A stretch of DNA of 64,000 nt from Strongylocentrotus purpuratus (GCF_000002235.5 NW_022145610.1:33668807-33732806), one strand, 5' to 3'; numbered from the stretch's first letter, positions 36,201 to 39,346 are shown. Program-made: numbers and translations. The notes: generated by a model not told the origin, from the sequence alone.

Positions 36201-37733
36201 TTGAGAAAGAAATTGACAACATCTTGCAGAAAATCATCATGCACTGCACACAGAGATGGATATATACAGGACTATTAAAGGGACTTAGTAACATTTTTCA
36301 GAAGAGAGTAAATGGTGCTAAGGAAGTGACTTCAATGCTAGATGTACAATTAAAGATAATCTGAAAGTTTGAGTGAAAACTGACCATTATTAACGATACA
36401 AATTAGGGAAAACTGATCTGATCGATTCCTTAATTCTGCCAACTATATTATTACAATTTAATTACATTTTAGGTGAATGTAAATCGCCACAAAGCAATGA
36501 ATTGGCTGTATATACCATTCCAGACATTTAAGTGTTGAAATATTTTGTATAACCTATTTTTATGTCTTATTTTCAAGGAAAAACGGTTAGGAAAGTTAAA
36601 AAAAGGTTGGGAGAAGTTATTCTTAATGACTGTTAGAGGGTATTGCACAGTGACACCTTCAAAGAAAACCATAAATATCTCAAATGGTGTGAGAACTTTG
36701 TTCAGGATTTTTTTCCTGTTAGAAGCTAAGTACAGAAGAAGGAATATAAAAAATAACATTTCATACAAAAAGTTAGCTTTTTTTTTCTCCAACCTTCAAC
36801 AATGTTACCGAGTCACTTTAACATGGTTTGGGTCCAATCTTGTGATGTATTCCTTTTCATACTTGTAGGATTCTTTGGAATGTTGAACCCTAATCCATTT
36901 TCAAAATTATGAACCACCTGGCATTGCAAATAATGTTTCGGAATTTCGGGACGAACCTTTCGAAAAACGAGAACCACGCTCTTCCCCCACCGCAATTTAT
37001 CAAGTGAAAACTTTTACCATCGGAGTGACCATACTTATCTCCGCAATGTTCTATGATCTTTGGTATTGACAAACGAACCTTCGGAAAAGACAAGAGCCTC
37101 TTTCCCGCTTCCCCAAAGAATGTAAATTATGTACATGTGTATATATCTATATCTATATATCATGAGACGTTTGCGATGGAAGTGAGGCTACTTACCTCCA
37201 CCTTGTTCTATGATAAGTTCAAGCCATGGAACCAGGCCCTTGATACATGCATAGTGGATGGCACTGTTGCCTCTGCTATCTTTGGCATTGAGCTCCTCAG
37301 TGACGCCAACTGGTGTCAGATCACTGAGACGGTTCCTTGCGTTATCTACGTCAGGACGTCTAGACCTCACCAACTGCAAAAGGAGATGTACAATGAAATT
37401 TGATGACATACATGTAGGACTGCTGGAATTTTGTATCTCAGGAATGTTGTGTCTCTTCTTTACAAAATGTTGAATTCGCCCCTCTGGATTTAATTACGGA
37501 ATATGTCATTGTATCGATCGCCCATTTCAACAGGGGATGCGCTGGACTATTGAAATTGCCTTACGTCAATTCTGTTGAAGTCTTTCCGAACGTGCTTGTT
37601 ACCTTTAGCAATGAGCCAGGTTCAGATGGTGCAGGTGTGTCTCCCTCGGTACGGAGGCTATCGTCCGAGTAGCGGGATGTCCGTCCCTTGCTGGACTCAT
37701 CAGAGCTTGGATCATCGTCATCCATGCTTCAAA
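74..37733 (-). CDS. TRPA-type ankyrin-TRP cation channel gene, 24 exons, 3' part beyond window
   Basis: TRPA channels are tetrameric, Ca2+-permeable plasma-membrane cation channels gated by irritants or temperature; that role is inferred from family. I joined exons by hand using AG/GT sites and codon phase; every junction agrees in phase, giving 1004 codons from the ATG at 37725. Seen: ankyrin repeats over roughly residues 75-610 ([33 protein letters not shown]); the post-ankyrin block HWRTLLTHS...[11 protein letters not shown] then VLDKCI, the typical TRPA order; a pre-S1 motif [20 protein letters not shown]1 near 875-897, S2 near 928-953 and S3 near 979-992. S4-S6, the pore and the C-terminus are off the left edge. 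Introns are crowded with transposons, mostly short TTAA elements. The paralogue cannot be assigned, so no symbol is given. Promoter and 5' UTR exon not located. Confidence 0.88.
227..680. other. Part of TRPA intron 23, no element recognised
   Basis: AT-rich intron sequence between exon 24 and the PIF-like element. I see no coding exon and no repeat shared with the rest of the window. Confidence 0.5.
681..1138. mobile_element. PIF/Harbinger-like MITE, terminal GACCCCGTTCTCA
   Basis: A 458-bp element with inverted ends GACCCCGTTCTCATTCACTT and ...GTGAGTGAGAACGGGGTC. The interior is made of repeated inverted blocks (GAGCGGTCTAACTAAGACC and CCGTTCCTC). Two more copies sit nested at 51089-51941. 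ATA follows both ends approximately (ataA|GACC, GGTC|ata), so the left boundary is one base uncertain. An open frame inside recurs in every copy because the copies are nearly identical; it is not evidence of coding. It lies in TRPA intron 23. Confidence 0.8.
1225..2003. mobile_element. TTAA-flanked foldback element (family F6)
   Basis: A 779-bp element flanked by TTAA at 1221-1224 and 2004-2007. Its two arms, about 1225-1410 and 1805-2003, are imperfect inverted copies (AGTCCACTCC ... GGAGTGGACT; gtgacgtcatg ... catgacgtcac; agaagcagaaaaatc ... gatttttctgcttct). The middle carries a 13-nt G run near 1742. Non-autonomous, no transposase seen. It ends 47 bp from the donor side of TRPA exon 23. 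Confidence 0.72.
2051..2371 (-). CDS. TRPA exon 23 (pre-S1, S1, S1-S2 loop, S2)
   Basis: 107 codons, phase 0 in and out, acceptor ...ttattccag, donor GTAAGA. It begins [18 protein letters not shown], the TRPA pre-S1 segment, then S1 ([19 protein letters not shown]), an extracellular loop with a possible N-glycosylation site NYT, and S2 ([18 protein letters not shown]). Two broken partial copies of its 5' end lie just upstream at 2433-2510 and 2555-2660. Confidence 0.88.
2433..2660 (-). pseudogene. Two decayed partial duplicates of TRPA exon 23
   Basis: Both pieces resemble the acceptor and first codons of exon 23. At 2433-2510 the minus strand reads ...gtccag|ATCAAATCAGACCAGAG, giving [10 protein letters not shown] and then diverging. 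At 2555-2660 it reads [12 protein letters not shown], hits a stop, yet still matches the exon nucleotides further on (gccactcgcctg). They sit between functional exons 22 and 23 in the same orientation, so they are remnants of tandem exon duplication. Confidence 0.75.
2791..2806. repeat. Poly(G) tract
   Basis: A run of about 16 G on the plus strand in TRPA intron 22, one of some seventeen such tracts in the window. Confidence 0.9.
2855..2940 (-). pseudogene. Decayed partial copy of TRPA exon 22 end
   Basis: The minus strand reads TACCATCCGTTACCAATCAT against TACCATCCTTTACGACTCAT at the end of true exon 22. The derived frame shows VYHPLPII where exon 22 has HYHPLRLM. Its apparent acceptor would bring the wrong phase from the upstream exons, so I read it as a dead duplicate and not an alternative exon. 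Confidence 0.55.
2960..3061 (-). CDS. TRPA exon 22 (last cassette plus pre-S1 motif)
   Basis: 34 codons, phase 0 in and out, acceptor ...ttctcatag, donor GTATTA. The first six codons, VSTNFE, are identical to the start of the upstream mini-exons. It then continues [19 protein letters not shown] and HYHPLRLM. In TRPA proteins a block of this type immediately precedes the LLxHP segment, which here opens exon 23. The shared acceptor side shows this exon belongs to the same duplicated series as the mini-exons. Confidence 0.85.
3062..3215. repeat. SINE fragment in intron 21, cut by LINE insertion
   Basis: It matches the SINE-derived part of the 385-bp array unit (gaatctctgccacggcac, aatctacatttgcc, aatgggtacccggc). 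The sequence stops in the SINE, and its continuation (ttaaatgctcaagtgccat) reappears at 7043. That places the plus-strand LINE of 3.2-7.0 kb as an insertion into this intronic SINE. Confidence 0.7.
3409..4285 (+). pseudogene. L1-type ORF1 protein (RNA-binding), frameshifted LINE ORF1
   Basis: Three adjacent open pieces form one ORF1p-like protein broken by frameshifts. The first (from the ATG at 3409) is Ser/Pro-rich then coiled-coil-like ([20 protein letters not shown]). The second (from 3786) carries [16 protein letters not shown], typical of the RRM of L1 ORF1p. The third (from 4019) has [13 protein letters not shown] and [19 protein letters not shown], typical of the C-terminal domain. 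In L1-like elements this protein coats the retrotransposon RNA. Not functional here. The reverse transcriptase piece follows at 4.77 kb with no endonuclease between, so the element is internally deleted or two elements are juxtaposed. Confidence 0.75.
4286..4760. other. Spacer between LINE ORF1 and RT, with C and CT tracts
   Basis: Contains an 11-nt C run near 4472 and a CT-rich microsatellite (about 4495-4565). No coding feature is recognised; the endonuclease expected between ORF1 and RT in an intact LINE is missing. Confidence 0.5.
4770..6395 (+). pseudogene. Non-LTR reverse transcriptase with C-terminal domain, broken
   Basis: The frame from about 4955 to 5791 holds RT landmarks in order: [65 protein letters not shown] and the active site written FADDS where FADDT is usual. 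After a stop at 5792 a second frame (5815-6303) continues the C-terminal domain ([23 protein letters not shown]). A third frame holds its end ([11 protein letters not shown]). The layout fits CR1/Jockey-group LINEs. Upstream residues ([20 protein letters not shown]) show a further frame break near 4910. Inactive. Confidence 0.85.
6396..7024 (+). mobile_element. LINE 3' UTR with (AAACTC)n tail
   Basis: AT-rich 3' UTR ending at 7005-7024 in short AACTC repeats. The same sequence recurs at 28440-28997 and 30075-30190 (e.g. taggttcctg, attggctcgttactcctc), identifying it as the 3' end of one LINE family. Confidence 0.75.
7230..7283 (-). CDS. TRPA mini-exon 21 (cassette, 18 codons)
   Basis: 54 nt, phase 0 in and out, acceptor ...ttctcatag, donor GTAAGC. 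Encodes [18 protein letters not shown]. It differs from the consensus at the first residue (Leu for Val) and the last (Glu for Gln), and is free of stops. Followed downstream in the gene by exon 22, which repeats VSTNFE. Confidence 0.7.
7614..7661 (-). CDS. TRPA mini-exon 20 (cassette, 16 codons)
   Basis: 48 nt, phase 0 in and out, acceptor ...ttctcatag, donor GTAAGC. Encodes [17 protein letters not shown] 6-nt deletion relative to its sisters removes exactly two codons, so the frame is kept. An in-frame length change of this kind is expected under coding constraint. Confidence 0.7.
7694..8227. mobile_element. TTAA-flanked MITE, family F1 (AGGTAAAGACCAG), with nested element
   Basis: TTAA at 7690-7693 and 8228-8231. 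The left end AGGTATAGACAAG is slightly decayed; the right end is CTGGTCTTTACCT. The interior shares the tcgattccacaacgtttctttcac block with copies at 25095, 32980 and 58751. About 8068-8212 is an extra insert with weak inverted ends (tttcacaaag...atgacaaatga / tttgtcactaatgacaag) missing from the other copies. Confidence 0.8.
8232..8700. other. Intron sequence, nothing recognised
   Basis: AT-rich, no repeat shared with the rest of the window, no exon that fits TRPA. Confidence 0.4.
8709..8845 (+). mobile_element. tRNA-derived SINE, 5' head and body start
   Basis: Begins with a tRNA-like module: A-box-like tggtctagtgg and B-box ggttcgaatcc, with a 7-bp acceptor-type stem GTTGTGG/CCACGAC. It then runs into the same body as the array units (taacgtcctttggc, aatctacatttgcc, cttgacc). 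The body breaks at 8845, and its expected continuation (gtacccggcagg) is at 14480. This is probably the intact SINE of one array intron, split by the LINEs between. Confidence 0.7.
8846..9470. other. AT-rich intron sequence, probably LINE remnants
   Basis: A-rich with stretches such as aacataaacatgaagaac and no long frame. It lies between the SINE and a decayed RT fragment. No confident feature. Confidence 0.35.
9475..9945 (+). pseudogene. RT C-terminal fragment of a non-LTR element, frameshifted
   Basis: Conceptual pieces in shifting frames read [25 protein letters not shown], here split for length, then [21 protein letters not shown] and [12 protein letters not shown]. This is the typical end of LINE proteins of the YGSETW...W-D-I type. 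It ends in a (GAT)n tail at 9929-9945. Several frame breaks and stops; dead. Confidence 0.7.
9958..10700 (-). pseudogene. CR1-like LINE, RT palm and C-terminal domain (third part)
   Basis: On the minus strand near 10680-10540: [19 protein letters not shown] and the active site YADDTTIL. It continues through [17 protein letters not shown] (about 10360) and [13 protein letters not shown] to a C-terminal domain with [16 protein letters not shown] near 10100. Many stops and frame breaks. It belongs with 11330-11835 and 12839-14385 as one element, interrupted at 10710 by a MITE. Confidence 0.78.
10710..11305. mobile_element. MITE with terminal ATATTGCTCCG, inserted in LINE
   Basis: Inverted ends ATATTGCTCCGATTGTCTCA and ...GAGACTAAACGGAGCAATAT. 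A second, oppositely oriented copy lies at about 30870-31476. It splits the minus-strand CR1-like LINE, whose RT resumes at 11330. I could not settle a target duplication. Confidence 0.75.
11330..11835 (-). pseudogene. CR1-like LINE, RT fingers (second part)
   Basis: The minus strand carries [16 protein letters not shown] RT text: [40 protein letters not shown] and [17 protein letters not shown]. The frame then decays where FLDLSKAFD would be expected ([13 protein letters not shown]). Continues the element of 9958-10700 across the MITE. Confidence 0.8.
11836..12838. mobile_element. Insert of about 1 kb in LINE, ending in a hairpin
   Basis: Separates two parts of the LINE: RT resumes left of 11835, and the segment [17 protein letters not shown] is right of 12838. 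It contains paired ccatggtta / taaccatgg motifs near 11900-11975 and the strong hairpin at 12635-12799. No coding capacity and no clear family. Confidence 0.5.
12635..12799. repeat. Inverted repeat (hairpin)
   Basis: AGTATTAATGACTGCTTTAA and its near complement at 12780-12799 flank arms of about 62 bp (ttgtttttatacgctc / gagcgtataaaaacaa) around a loop of about 40 bp, rich in GC at gccctcggcacgcctcgg. Confidence 0.85.
12839..14385 (-). pseudogene. CR1-like LINE, endonuclease region (first part)
   Basis: Minus-strand pieces give an APE-type endonuclease: [18 protein letters not shown] and [13 protein letters not shown] near 13960-14100, then [13 protein letters not shown] (about 13630) with [19 protein letters not shown]. 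Then comes the linker ([19 protein letters not shown]) and, near 12850-12920, [17 protein letters not shown]. Frame breaks between pieces. 5' end near 14385. It lies antiparallel to its SINE host unit, inside a TRPA intron. Confidence 0.8.
14688..14741 (-). CDS. TRPA mini-exon 19 (cassette, 18 codons, weak donor)
   Basis: 54 nt, phase 0 in and out. Encodes [18 protein letters not shown]. The acceptor reads ...ctcaaag and the donor is GTTAAA where the sister copies have GTAAGC, so splicing may be inefficient. Because the exon is symmetric, skipping it would not break the frame. Confidence 0.6.
15073..15126 (-). CDS. TRPA mini-exon 18 (cassette, 18 codons)
   Basis: 54 nt, phase 0 in and out, acceptor ...ttttcatag, donor GTAAGC. 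Encodes [18 protein letters not shown], identical in protein to mini-exon 17. It differs from it at silent positions (GTA/GTT, GCA/GCC). Confidence 0.7.
15274..15650. mobile_element. TTAA-flanked MITE, family F4 (AGGGATC...)
   Basis: 377 bp, TTAA at 15270-15273 and 15651-15654, ends AGGGATCGTTTAACAAT and ...GTTACCAGATCCCT. A reverse-oriented copy, itself interrupted, is at 29002-30070. Its insertion explains why mini-exons 17 and 18 are 765 bp apart where the unit period is 385. Confidence 0.85.
15838..15891 (-). CDS. TRPA mini-exon 17 (cassette, 18 codons)
   Basis: 54 nt, phase 0 in and out, acceptor ...ttctcatag, donor GTAAGC. Encodes [18 protein letters not shown], the consensus cassette. 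Confidence 0.7.
16223..16276 (-). CDS. TRPA mini-exon 16 (cassette, 18 codons)
   Basis: 54 nt, phase 0 in and out, acceptor ...ttctcatag, donor GTAAGC. Encodes [18 protein letters not shown], the most divergent of the full-length cassettes, still without stops. Confidence 0.7.
16607..16635 (-). CDS. TRPA exon 15 (array starter, phase adapter)
   Basis: 29 nt, acceptor ...catttcgcccag, donor GTAAGC. It starts with two bases (AC) that complete the A left by exon 14 to give Asn. It then reads DTSNATGAQ, the C-terminal half of the cassette, and leaves in phase 0. This is what lets the phase-1 ankyrin exons join the phase-0 cassettes. Small, but supported by phase on both sides and by homology to the cassettes. 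Confidence 0.75.
16960..17240. repeat. Dispersed repeat shared with 50290-50530
   Basis: Both copies carry aaattatatatcac(or ag)aact, catattctgagatt and tcatggtc in the same order with moderate divergence. Family unknown. Confidence 0.6.
17479..17667. mobile_element. TTAA-flanked short element, family F5
   Basis: 189 bp between TTAA at 17475-17478 and 17668-17671. Left end AGGCCCACTGCACTACTTG; the far end reads AACTCATCAGTACTAGTG inward. Copies of nearly equal length at 20433, 33803 and 38901 have TTAA at both edges. Ends are only weakly complementary. Confidence 0.75.
17820..18008 (+). mobile_element. SINE body and ATT tail
   Basis: It follows the SINE body seen in the array units: ggcaagacgttaatctacatttgcc, here split for length, then aatgggtacc, gcttgagcgc, gtaaagcgccatgagcg, ggcgctatataaat and an ATT-rich tail. 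No tRNA-like head remains. Confidence 0.7.
18299..18436 (-). CDS. TRPA exon 14 (post-ankyrin block)
   Basis: Enters with 2 bases, leaves 1 base, acceptor ...cctttcag, donor GTAATG. Encodes [30 protein letters not shown] and DDYPFWK. VLDKC following KMP in the previous exon is the typical TRPA junction after the ankyrin domain. Confidence 0.85.
18530..18605. repeat. (AAT)n microsatellite
   Basis: Imperfect aat/aataat repeats in TRPA intron 13, followed by a SINE-like end (ttatatagcgca). Confidence 0.8.
18871..18986 (-). CDS. TRPA exon 13 (HW...[11 protein letters not shown])
   Basis: Enters with 1 base, leaves 1 base, acceptor ...atttcaatag, donor GTATCC. Encodes [19 protein letters not shown] and [14 protein letters not shown]. 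This motif pair is one of the clearest TRPA signatures in the gene. Confidence 0.88.
19080..19218. repeat. (CTA)n/(CTC)n microsatellite
   Basis: Long imperfect ctactact run in TRPA intron 12. It produces an artefactual Thr-rich frame. Confidence 0.9.
19231..19407. repeat. 87-bp tandem duplication beside TRPA exon 12 donor
   Basis: Two copies of acctctgacataacaataac...ctccgtgaaacaatgccgag, 87 bp apart. The second differs by a 4-nt insertion (atta). It ends within a few bases of the exon 12 donor (GTAGGT). Confidence 0.85.
19416..19561 (-). CDS. TRPA exon 12 (ankyrin)
   Basis: Phase 0 in, leaves 2 bases, acceptor ...cgttctag, donor GTAGGT. Encodes [20 protein letters not shown] and [17 protein letters not shown], the last two ankyrin-like units before the linker. 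Confidence 0.88.
20196..20331 (-). CDS. TRPA exon 11 (ankyrin)
   Basis: Enters with 1 base, leaves phase 0, acceptor ...tttcaccag, donor GTGAGT. Contains a textbook ankyrin core, [20 protein letters not shown], then a Lys-rich tail. Confidence 0.9.
20433..20618. mobile_element. TTAA-flanked short element, family F5
   Basis: 186 bp, opposite orientation to 17479, TTAA at 20429-20432 and 20619-20622. Same interior (tctcattaacttagctctta, gaaaaagaggatcatggggg). Confidence 0.8.
20645..21640. other. TRPA intron 10 sequence, no gene
   Basis: A G run of about 18 begins near 20655; the rest is AT-rich. Two short cattcgaac-type motifs near 21415 and 21570 (ggcagggattcgaacc) look like B-boxes of decayed tRNA-derived SINEs. 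No exon recognised. Confidence 0.4.
21652..21807 (-). CDS. TRPA exon 10 (ankyrin)
   Basis: Enters with 1 base, leaves 2, acceptor ...ctcttgtatag, donor GTTTGT (weak). Encodes [18 protein letters not shown] and the ankyrin unit [18 protein letters not shown]. Confidence 0.86.
22115..23834 (+). mobile_element. 5'-truncated CR1-like LINE with open RT frame and poly(A)
   Basis: It opens abruptly near 22120 and reads without a stop to TAG at 23455: [67 protein letters not shown], catalytic FADDTS, then a long C-terminal domain ([42 protein letters not shown]). The endonuclease is missing. The 3' UTR ends in a poly(A) of about 22 after aataaatg. It lies antisense in TRPA intron 9. The intact frame suggests a recent insertion. 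Confidence 0.9.
23986..24068 (-). CDS. TRPA exon 9
   Basis: 27 codons plus 2 bases, phase 0 in, acceptor ...catttttag, donor GTAAGA. Encodes [19 protein letters not shown] then RCAEEGKTE. No ankyrin core, but it is required by phase between exons 8 and 10 and has good splice sites. Confidence 0.78.
24249..24267. repeat. Poly(G) tract
   Basis: About 18 G in TRPA intron 8. Confidence 0.9.
25095..25460. mobile_element. TTAA-flanked MITE, family F1
   Basis: 366 bp; left TTAA at 25091-25094, right flank TGAA (one substitution). Ends AGGTAAAGACCAGT and ...ACTGGTCTTTACCT. Same interior as the 58751 copy, reversed. Confidence 0.85.
25843..26097. repeat. G-rich minisatellite, unit about 18-20 bp
   Basis: Repeated ggtagttgtcctcgggg with variants (taattgtcc, taattttccgg), including a G run of about 15 near 25961. 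It lies in TRPA intron 8. The many GGGG blocks give it G-quadruplex potential on the plus strand, the template strand for TRPA. Confidence 0.9.
26467..26668 (-). CDS. TRPA exon 8 (ankyrin)
   Basis: Enters with 1 base, leaves phase 0, acceptor ...ttttttatttag, donor GTTTGT. Encodes [38 protein letters not shown], then an acidic helical segment ([18 protein letters not shown]). A degenerate ankyrin repeat. Confidence 0.83.
27313..27559 (-). CDS. TRPA exon 7 (two ankyrin repeats)
   Basis: Enters with 2 bases, leaves 2, acceptor ...attacttctag, donor GTAACT. Encodes an acidic start ([14 protein letters not shown]) and two clear units, [19 protein letters not shown] and [20 protein letters not shown]. 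Confidence 0.9.
27727..27752. repeat. Poly(G) tract, longest in window
   Basis: An uninterrupted run of about 26 G, 5 bp from the left end of the next element. Confidence 0.9.
27758..28423. mobile_element. TA-flanked element with CACTCTAAGAAAA ends
   Basis: 666 bp; inverted ends CACTCTAAGAAAAAAGGGTGC and ...GCACATTTTTTCTTAGTGTG, flanked by TA on both sides. The interior repeats the words agggtgcaaaata, tgcaccctt and gaaccc several times. No transposase. A TA duplication fits mariner-like elements, while the CACT start recalls CACTA elements, so the class is open. Confidence 0.75.
28440..28997 (+). mobile_element. LINE 3' fragment, part 1
   Basis: Parallels 6290-6855 of the LINE above (catcctgatttatttcaccc, gttgaatgcatacaataata, ggttcctgtacacttcacag), with scattered substitutions. 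Interrupted at a TTAA by the F4 element and resumed at 30071-30190. Confidence 0.82.
29002..30070. mobile_element. TTAA-flanked MITE, family F4, interrupted
   Basis: Ends AGGGATCCGGTAAC and ...GTTAAACGATCCCT; TTAA at 28998-29001 and 30071-30074. Reverse complement of 15274-15650 except for the 671-bp insert described next. Inserted in a LINE 3' UTR. Confidence 0.85.
29025..29695. mobile_element. PIF-like element nested in F4, GGATG-rich
   Basis: Inverted ends GGCCCGGTCCCACTG and ...CAGTGGGACCGGGCC, TTA on each side (29022-29024, 29696-29698). The interior is dense in cggatg/catccg words on both strands. The 3-bp TTA duplication and GGCCC-type ends suggest PIF/Harbinger; no transposase. Confidence 0.78.
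30071..30190 (+). mobile_element. LINE 3' fragment, part 2
   Basis: Continues part 1: tatgaaacaatatg...cgtatattttgttatcc matches 6935-6980 of the first LINE. It confirms that the F4 element landed inside this fragment. Confidence 0.75.
30440..30640. repeat. CA/C-rich low-complexity tract
   Basis: Run of about 13 C at 30446 followed by cacac-rich sequence with a partial direct duplication (acactgcatgcaac twice, about 30519 and 30614). Confidence 0.8.
30870..31476. mobile_element. MITE with CGGAGCAATAT end, second copy
   Basis: Reverse-oriented copy of 10710-11305 (gtttagtctcatttcacaac...atgagacaatcggagcaatat). The left end has a duplicated ggctccgttt. Confidence 0.78.
31485..31535 (+). repeat. 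LINE tail (CAAACT)n
   Basis: ctgcatgtgaaatgtgaaac then aaactcaaactc repeats, the same tail as at 6985-7024. Confidence 0.75.
31662..31755 (-). CDS. TRPA exon 6 (ankyrin)
   Basis: Phase 0 in, leaves 1 base, acceptor ...cttacacgcag, donor GTAAGT. Encodes [20 protein letters not shown] and [11 protein letters not shown], a canonical ankyrin unit. Confidence 0.9.
31780..31845. repeat. (AAT)n/(ACT)n microsatellite
   Basis: aataataat then actactact and aagaagaag tracts in intron 5. Confidence 0.85.
32065..32286 (-). CDS. TRPA exon 5 (two ankyrin repeats)
   Basis: 74 codons, phase 0 in and out, acceptor ...taatttcacag, donor GTAAGG. Encodes [40 protein letters not shown] and [20 protein letters not shown]. 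Confidence 0.9.
32607..32975. mobile_element. TTAA-flanked MITE, family F2 (AGGGGCATGTTCCC)
   Basis: 369 bp, ends AGGGGCATGTTCCCG and ...GGGGAACATGCCCCT, TTAA at 32603-32606 and 32976-32979. GC-richer than its surroundings. It directly abuts an F1 element across a shared TTAA. Confidence 0.87.
32980..33377. mobile_element. TTAA-flanked MITE, family F1, left end shortened
   Basis: Starts GACCAGTTCTGGTCATGCG, i.e. without the first bases AGGTAAA; right end ACTGGTCTTTACCT then TTAA (33378-33381). The loss coincides with the F2 junction. Confidence 0.82.
33425..33500 (+). repeat. tRNA-derived SINE fragment
   Basis: tggcagggattcgaaccccg followed by ctagaccgcaacgcc resembles B-box and A-box pieces of a decayed tRNA-derived SINE. 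Confidence 0.4.
33803..33988. mobile_element. TTAA-flanked short element, family F5
   Basis: 186 bp, TTAA at 33799-33802 and 33989-33992; ends AGCCGCACCGTCCTAC and AGCTTATCAACACTAGTG (inward). Confidence 0.82.
34173..34343 (-). CDS. TRPA exon 4 (ankyrin)
   Basis: 57 codons, phase 0 in and out, acceptor ...ctcattaacag, donor GTATGT. Encodes [20 protein letters not shown] and [20 protein letters not shown]. One and a half ankyrin units. Confidence 0.9.
34600..34946 (+). mobile_element. LINE 3' UTR with (GAATT)n tail
   Basis: Has the small GC patch gggcggcctacgccttacaag ... gtcggccctccttccc found near the 3' ends of CR1-like LINEs here (compare 23575-23630), then aataaatg and gaattgaattgaatt at 34928-34946. 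Confidence 0.55.
35160..35900. other. TRPA intron 3 sequence, no gene
   Basis: AT-rich left half with an ATT/AGT run (35455-35490). The right half is C-rich, repeating accccc words, and ends in a G run of about 14 at 35875. Nothing further recognised. Confidence 0.4.
35905..35981 (-). CDS. TRPA exon 3 (ankyrin)
   Basis: Enters with 2 bases, leaves phase 0, acceptor ...ttttatgatag, donor GTGAGT. Encodes [20 protein letters not shown] then ASSETQ, completing the ankyrin repeat begun in exon 2. Confidence 0.87.
36279..36817. mobile_element. TTAA-flanked MITE, family F3 (AGGGACTTAGTAACATT)
   Basis: 539 bp, TTAA at 36275-36278 and 36818-36821; ends AGGGACTTAGTAACATT and ...AATGTTACCGAGTCACT. Second copy at 55788-56299. 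Confidence 0.85.
37196..37373 (-). CDS. TRPA exon 2 (first ankyrin repeat)
   Basis: Phase 0 in, leaves 1 base, acceptor ...tccttttgcag, donor GTAAGT. Encodes [19 protein letters not shown], then [19 protein letters not shown] and [13 protein letters not shown]. Ankyrin repeats begin here. Confidence 0.88.
37603..37733 (-). CDS. TRPA exon 1 (start codon, acidic N-terminus)
   Basis: Coding from the ATG at 37725 to 37603 (41 codons, phase 0 out, donor GTAACA). The exon begins at 37733 after ...cctcttgcag, so 8 nt of 5' UTR are included and a further 5' UTR exon must lie upstream. A TGA in frame two codons before the ATG supports this start. The N-terminus [20 protein letters not shown] is acidic and Ser-rich, probably disordered and cytosolic. 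Confidence 0.82.
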
Positions 37734-37741
37734 CTGCAAGA

Positions 37742-37822
37742 GGAGGGGGGGGGGGGGGGGGGGGTAGAGAGAGAGAGAGAGAGGGGGAGGGGGAGGGGAG
37801 GGAGAGAGAGAGAGAGAGAATG
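37742..37822. repeat. Poly(G) and (GA)n tract next to exon 1 acceptor
   Basis: About 22 G then GA repeats. On the sense strand of TRPA this is an exceptionally long CT/C polypyrimidine tract directly before the exon 1 acceptor. Confidence 0.9.
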
Positions 37823-37869
37823 AAATCACAACATTAGTAGATCGAACACCTAACCCTGAACCTTGCATA

Positions 37870-38890
37870 ACCCTTATCCAATGATCCCGGAGCGAGTGCC
37901 GCTGAAGCCTCAGTAGGTCTATGGTCGGACCACTGATTTAGGAAGGGGTGGGGGTTAGAGGGAACAGGTAGTGTTCTGATATTTGATTTGTTTCCTAATA
38001 AAGTTTGAAAGATAACCCTCCAAAACTATATATGAATGGAAATTGTTATATACCAGGAAAGGTAATGGTCACACAAATTTGATGCTATAAATAACTAATT
38101 AGCATAAATTATGCAAATTTGCCACTTCTTTTTACATCTCAGGTTCCACCGAATCCCGGCAATTTATACCTTTCACACCAGAAAGTAGATCTTTGGCACA
38201 TATATTCTCTATACATATATCTGTATATATTTCATATATTTCACATTGTTATTTGAAAAGAGATTAATTTGTACCTCCCGCTAAATAAAAACGAAATCAA
38301 AATTTCTTTTTATCTCTGATTGTGTCCCTAACTTGTCGTCTCAACAATTAGTAATAAGTATTCCTGTGATTTAAACATGAGAATGAGAACATGAGAATGA
38401 AAATGAGAACATAAAGATAAGATGAGAATTAGAATTAGAAACATAGAATAGAAACAGGATTATGAATTTCACTTTTTGTTGGAAGCTCTCGTGACTTTAT
38501 CCTCGACATGATCCTATTGGACTGCAGACGGTGTCGCTCACAATGTACCTGTAACGAAGCGTGGACGGTGATGGGGTTTGTAACTGAATTATAGGTAGAT
38601 TAGATTATATTTTGTAGGTCACTAGGAGGCGCTGTTTCGAGCCTTATTTCGGAGTCGATATTTTTTAGCCTAACCCTAACTCTAACCCTAATTTCCATGT
38701 TTTATATATTATTTGTTATCAGGTATATCACTCTGAGTCAAATCTATTTTTTCTTTCAATTTTAGGAGGGGGGGGGGGGGGGGTTCATATGGAACTCTTG
38801 TCCAAAAGAGGGAAGACTGTCGATTGTAATCATCATTACAAAAAGAATATCATAAATGTTTCTTGTAATATGCATTTCCTTGAGTTTGAG
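37870..38890. other. Upstream of TRPA exon 1, no exon identified
   Basis: Presumed 5' UTR intron or promoter region. Contains a G run of about 16 at 38767 and an a-t-g-a-g-a-a repeat patch near 38380. No core promoter element I would defend. Confidence 0.4.
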
Positions 38891-38900
38891 TTGATATTAA

Positions 38901-39087
38901 AGCGTATCTGCCATAGTTTACAGGAGGGATTAGACTGCCCTGCAAGGTCACTGGACAGGTGGTTATCTCATCAACTCAGCTCTCAGTTAACATAAGAAAA
39001 AGAGGATCATGGGGGACCAATGGTCACCGATTAGGCACGGTTTGTTATATAGAGGGCGCAAGTAACTACAAGTAGTGCAGTGGGCCT
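38901..39087. mobile_element. TTAA-flanked short element, family F5
   Basis: 187 bp, TTAA at 38897-38900 and 39088-39091; starts AGCGTATCTGCCATAG and ends ...GTGCAGTGGGCCT. Confidence 0.82.
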
Positions 39088-39346
39088 TTAACACCTTTTT
39101 TTTTAATGAGATAACGCAAACATAATGGCTTTTGGCCCACATTCATTGCTTCAGCCCAAACTTTGTACAATAAGATTTCGACAGAAAAGCCGACTGCTAG
39201 TTTATCCTTGGCAGCACAATTATGGAAATGGTATCATTAGACTTTACGATACAATATGCTTCAAGGTCACACAGGTTAGTAATGTTTAATTAGAAGCTAC
39301 CAAAGTTGGATACACCTTTTTTATACGCACTGTATACAATATACTC

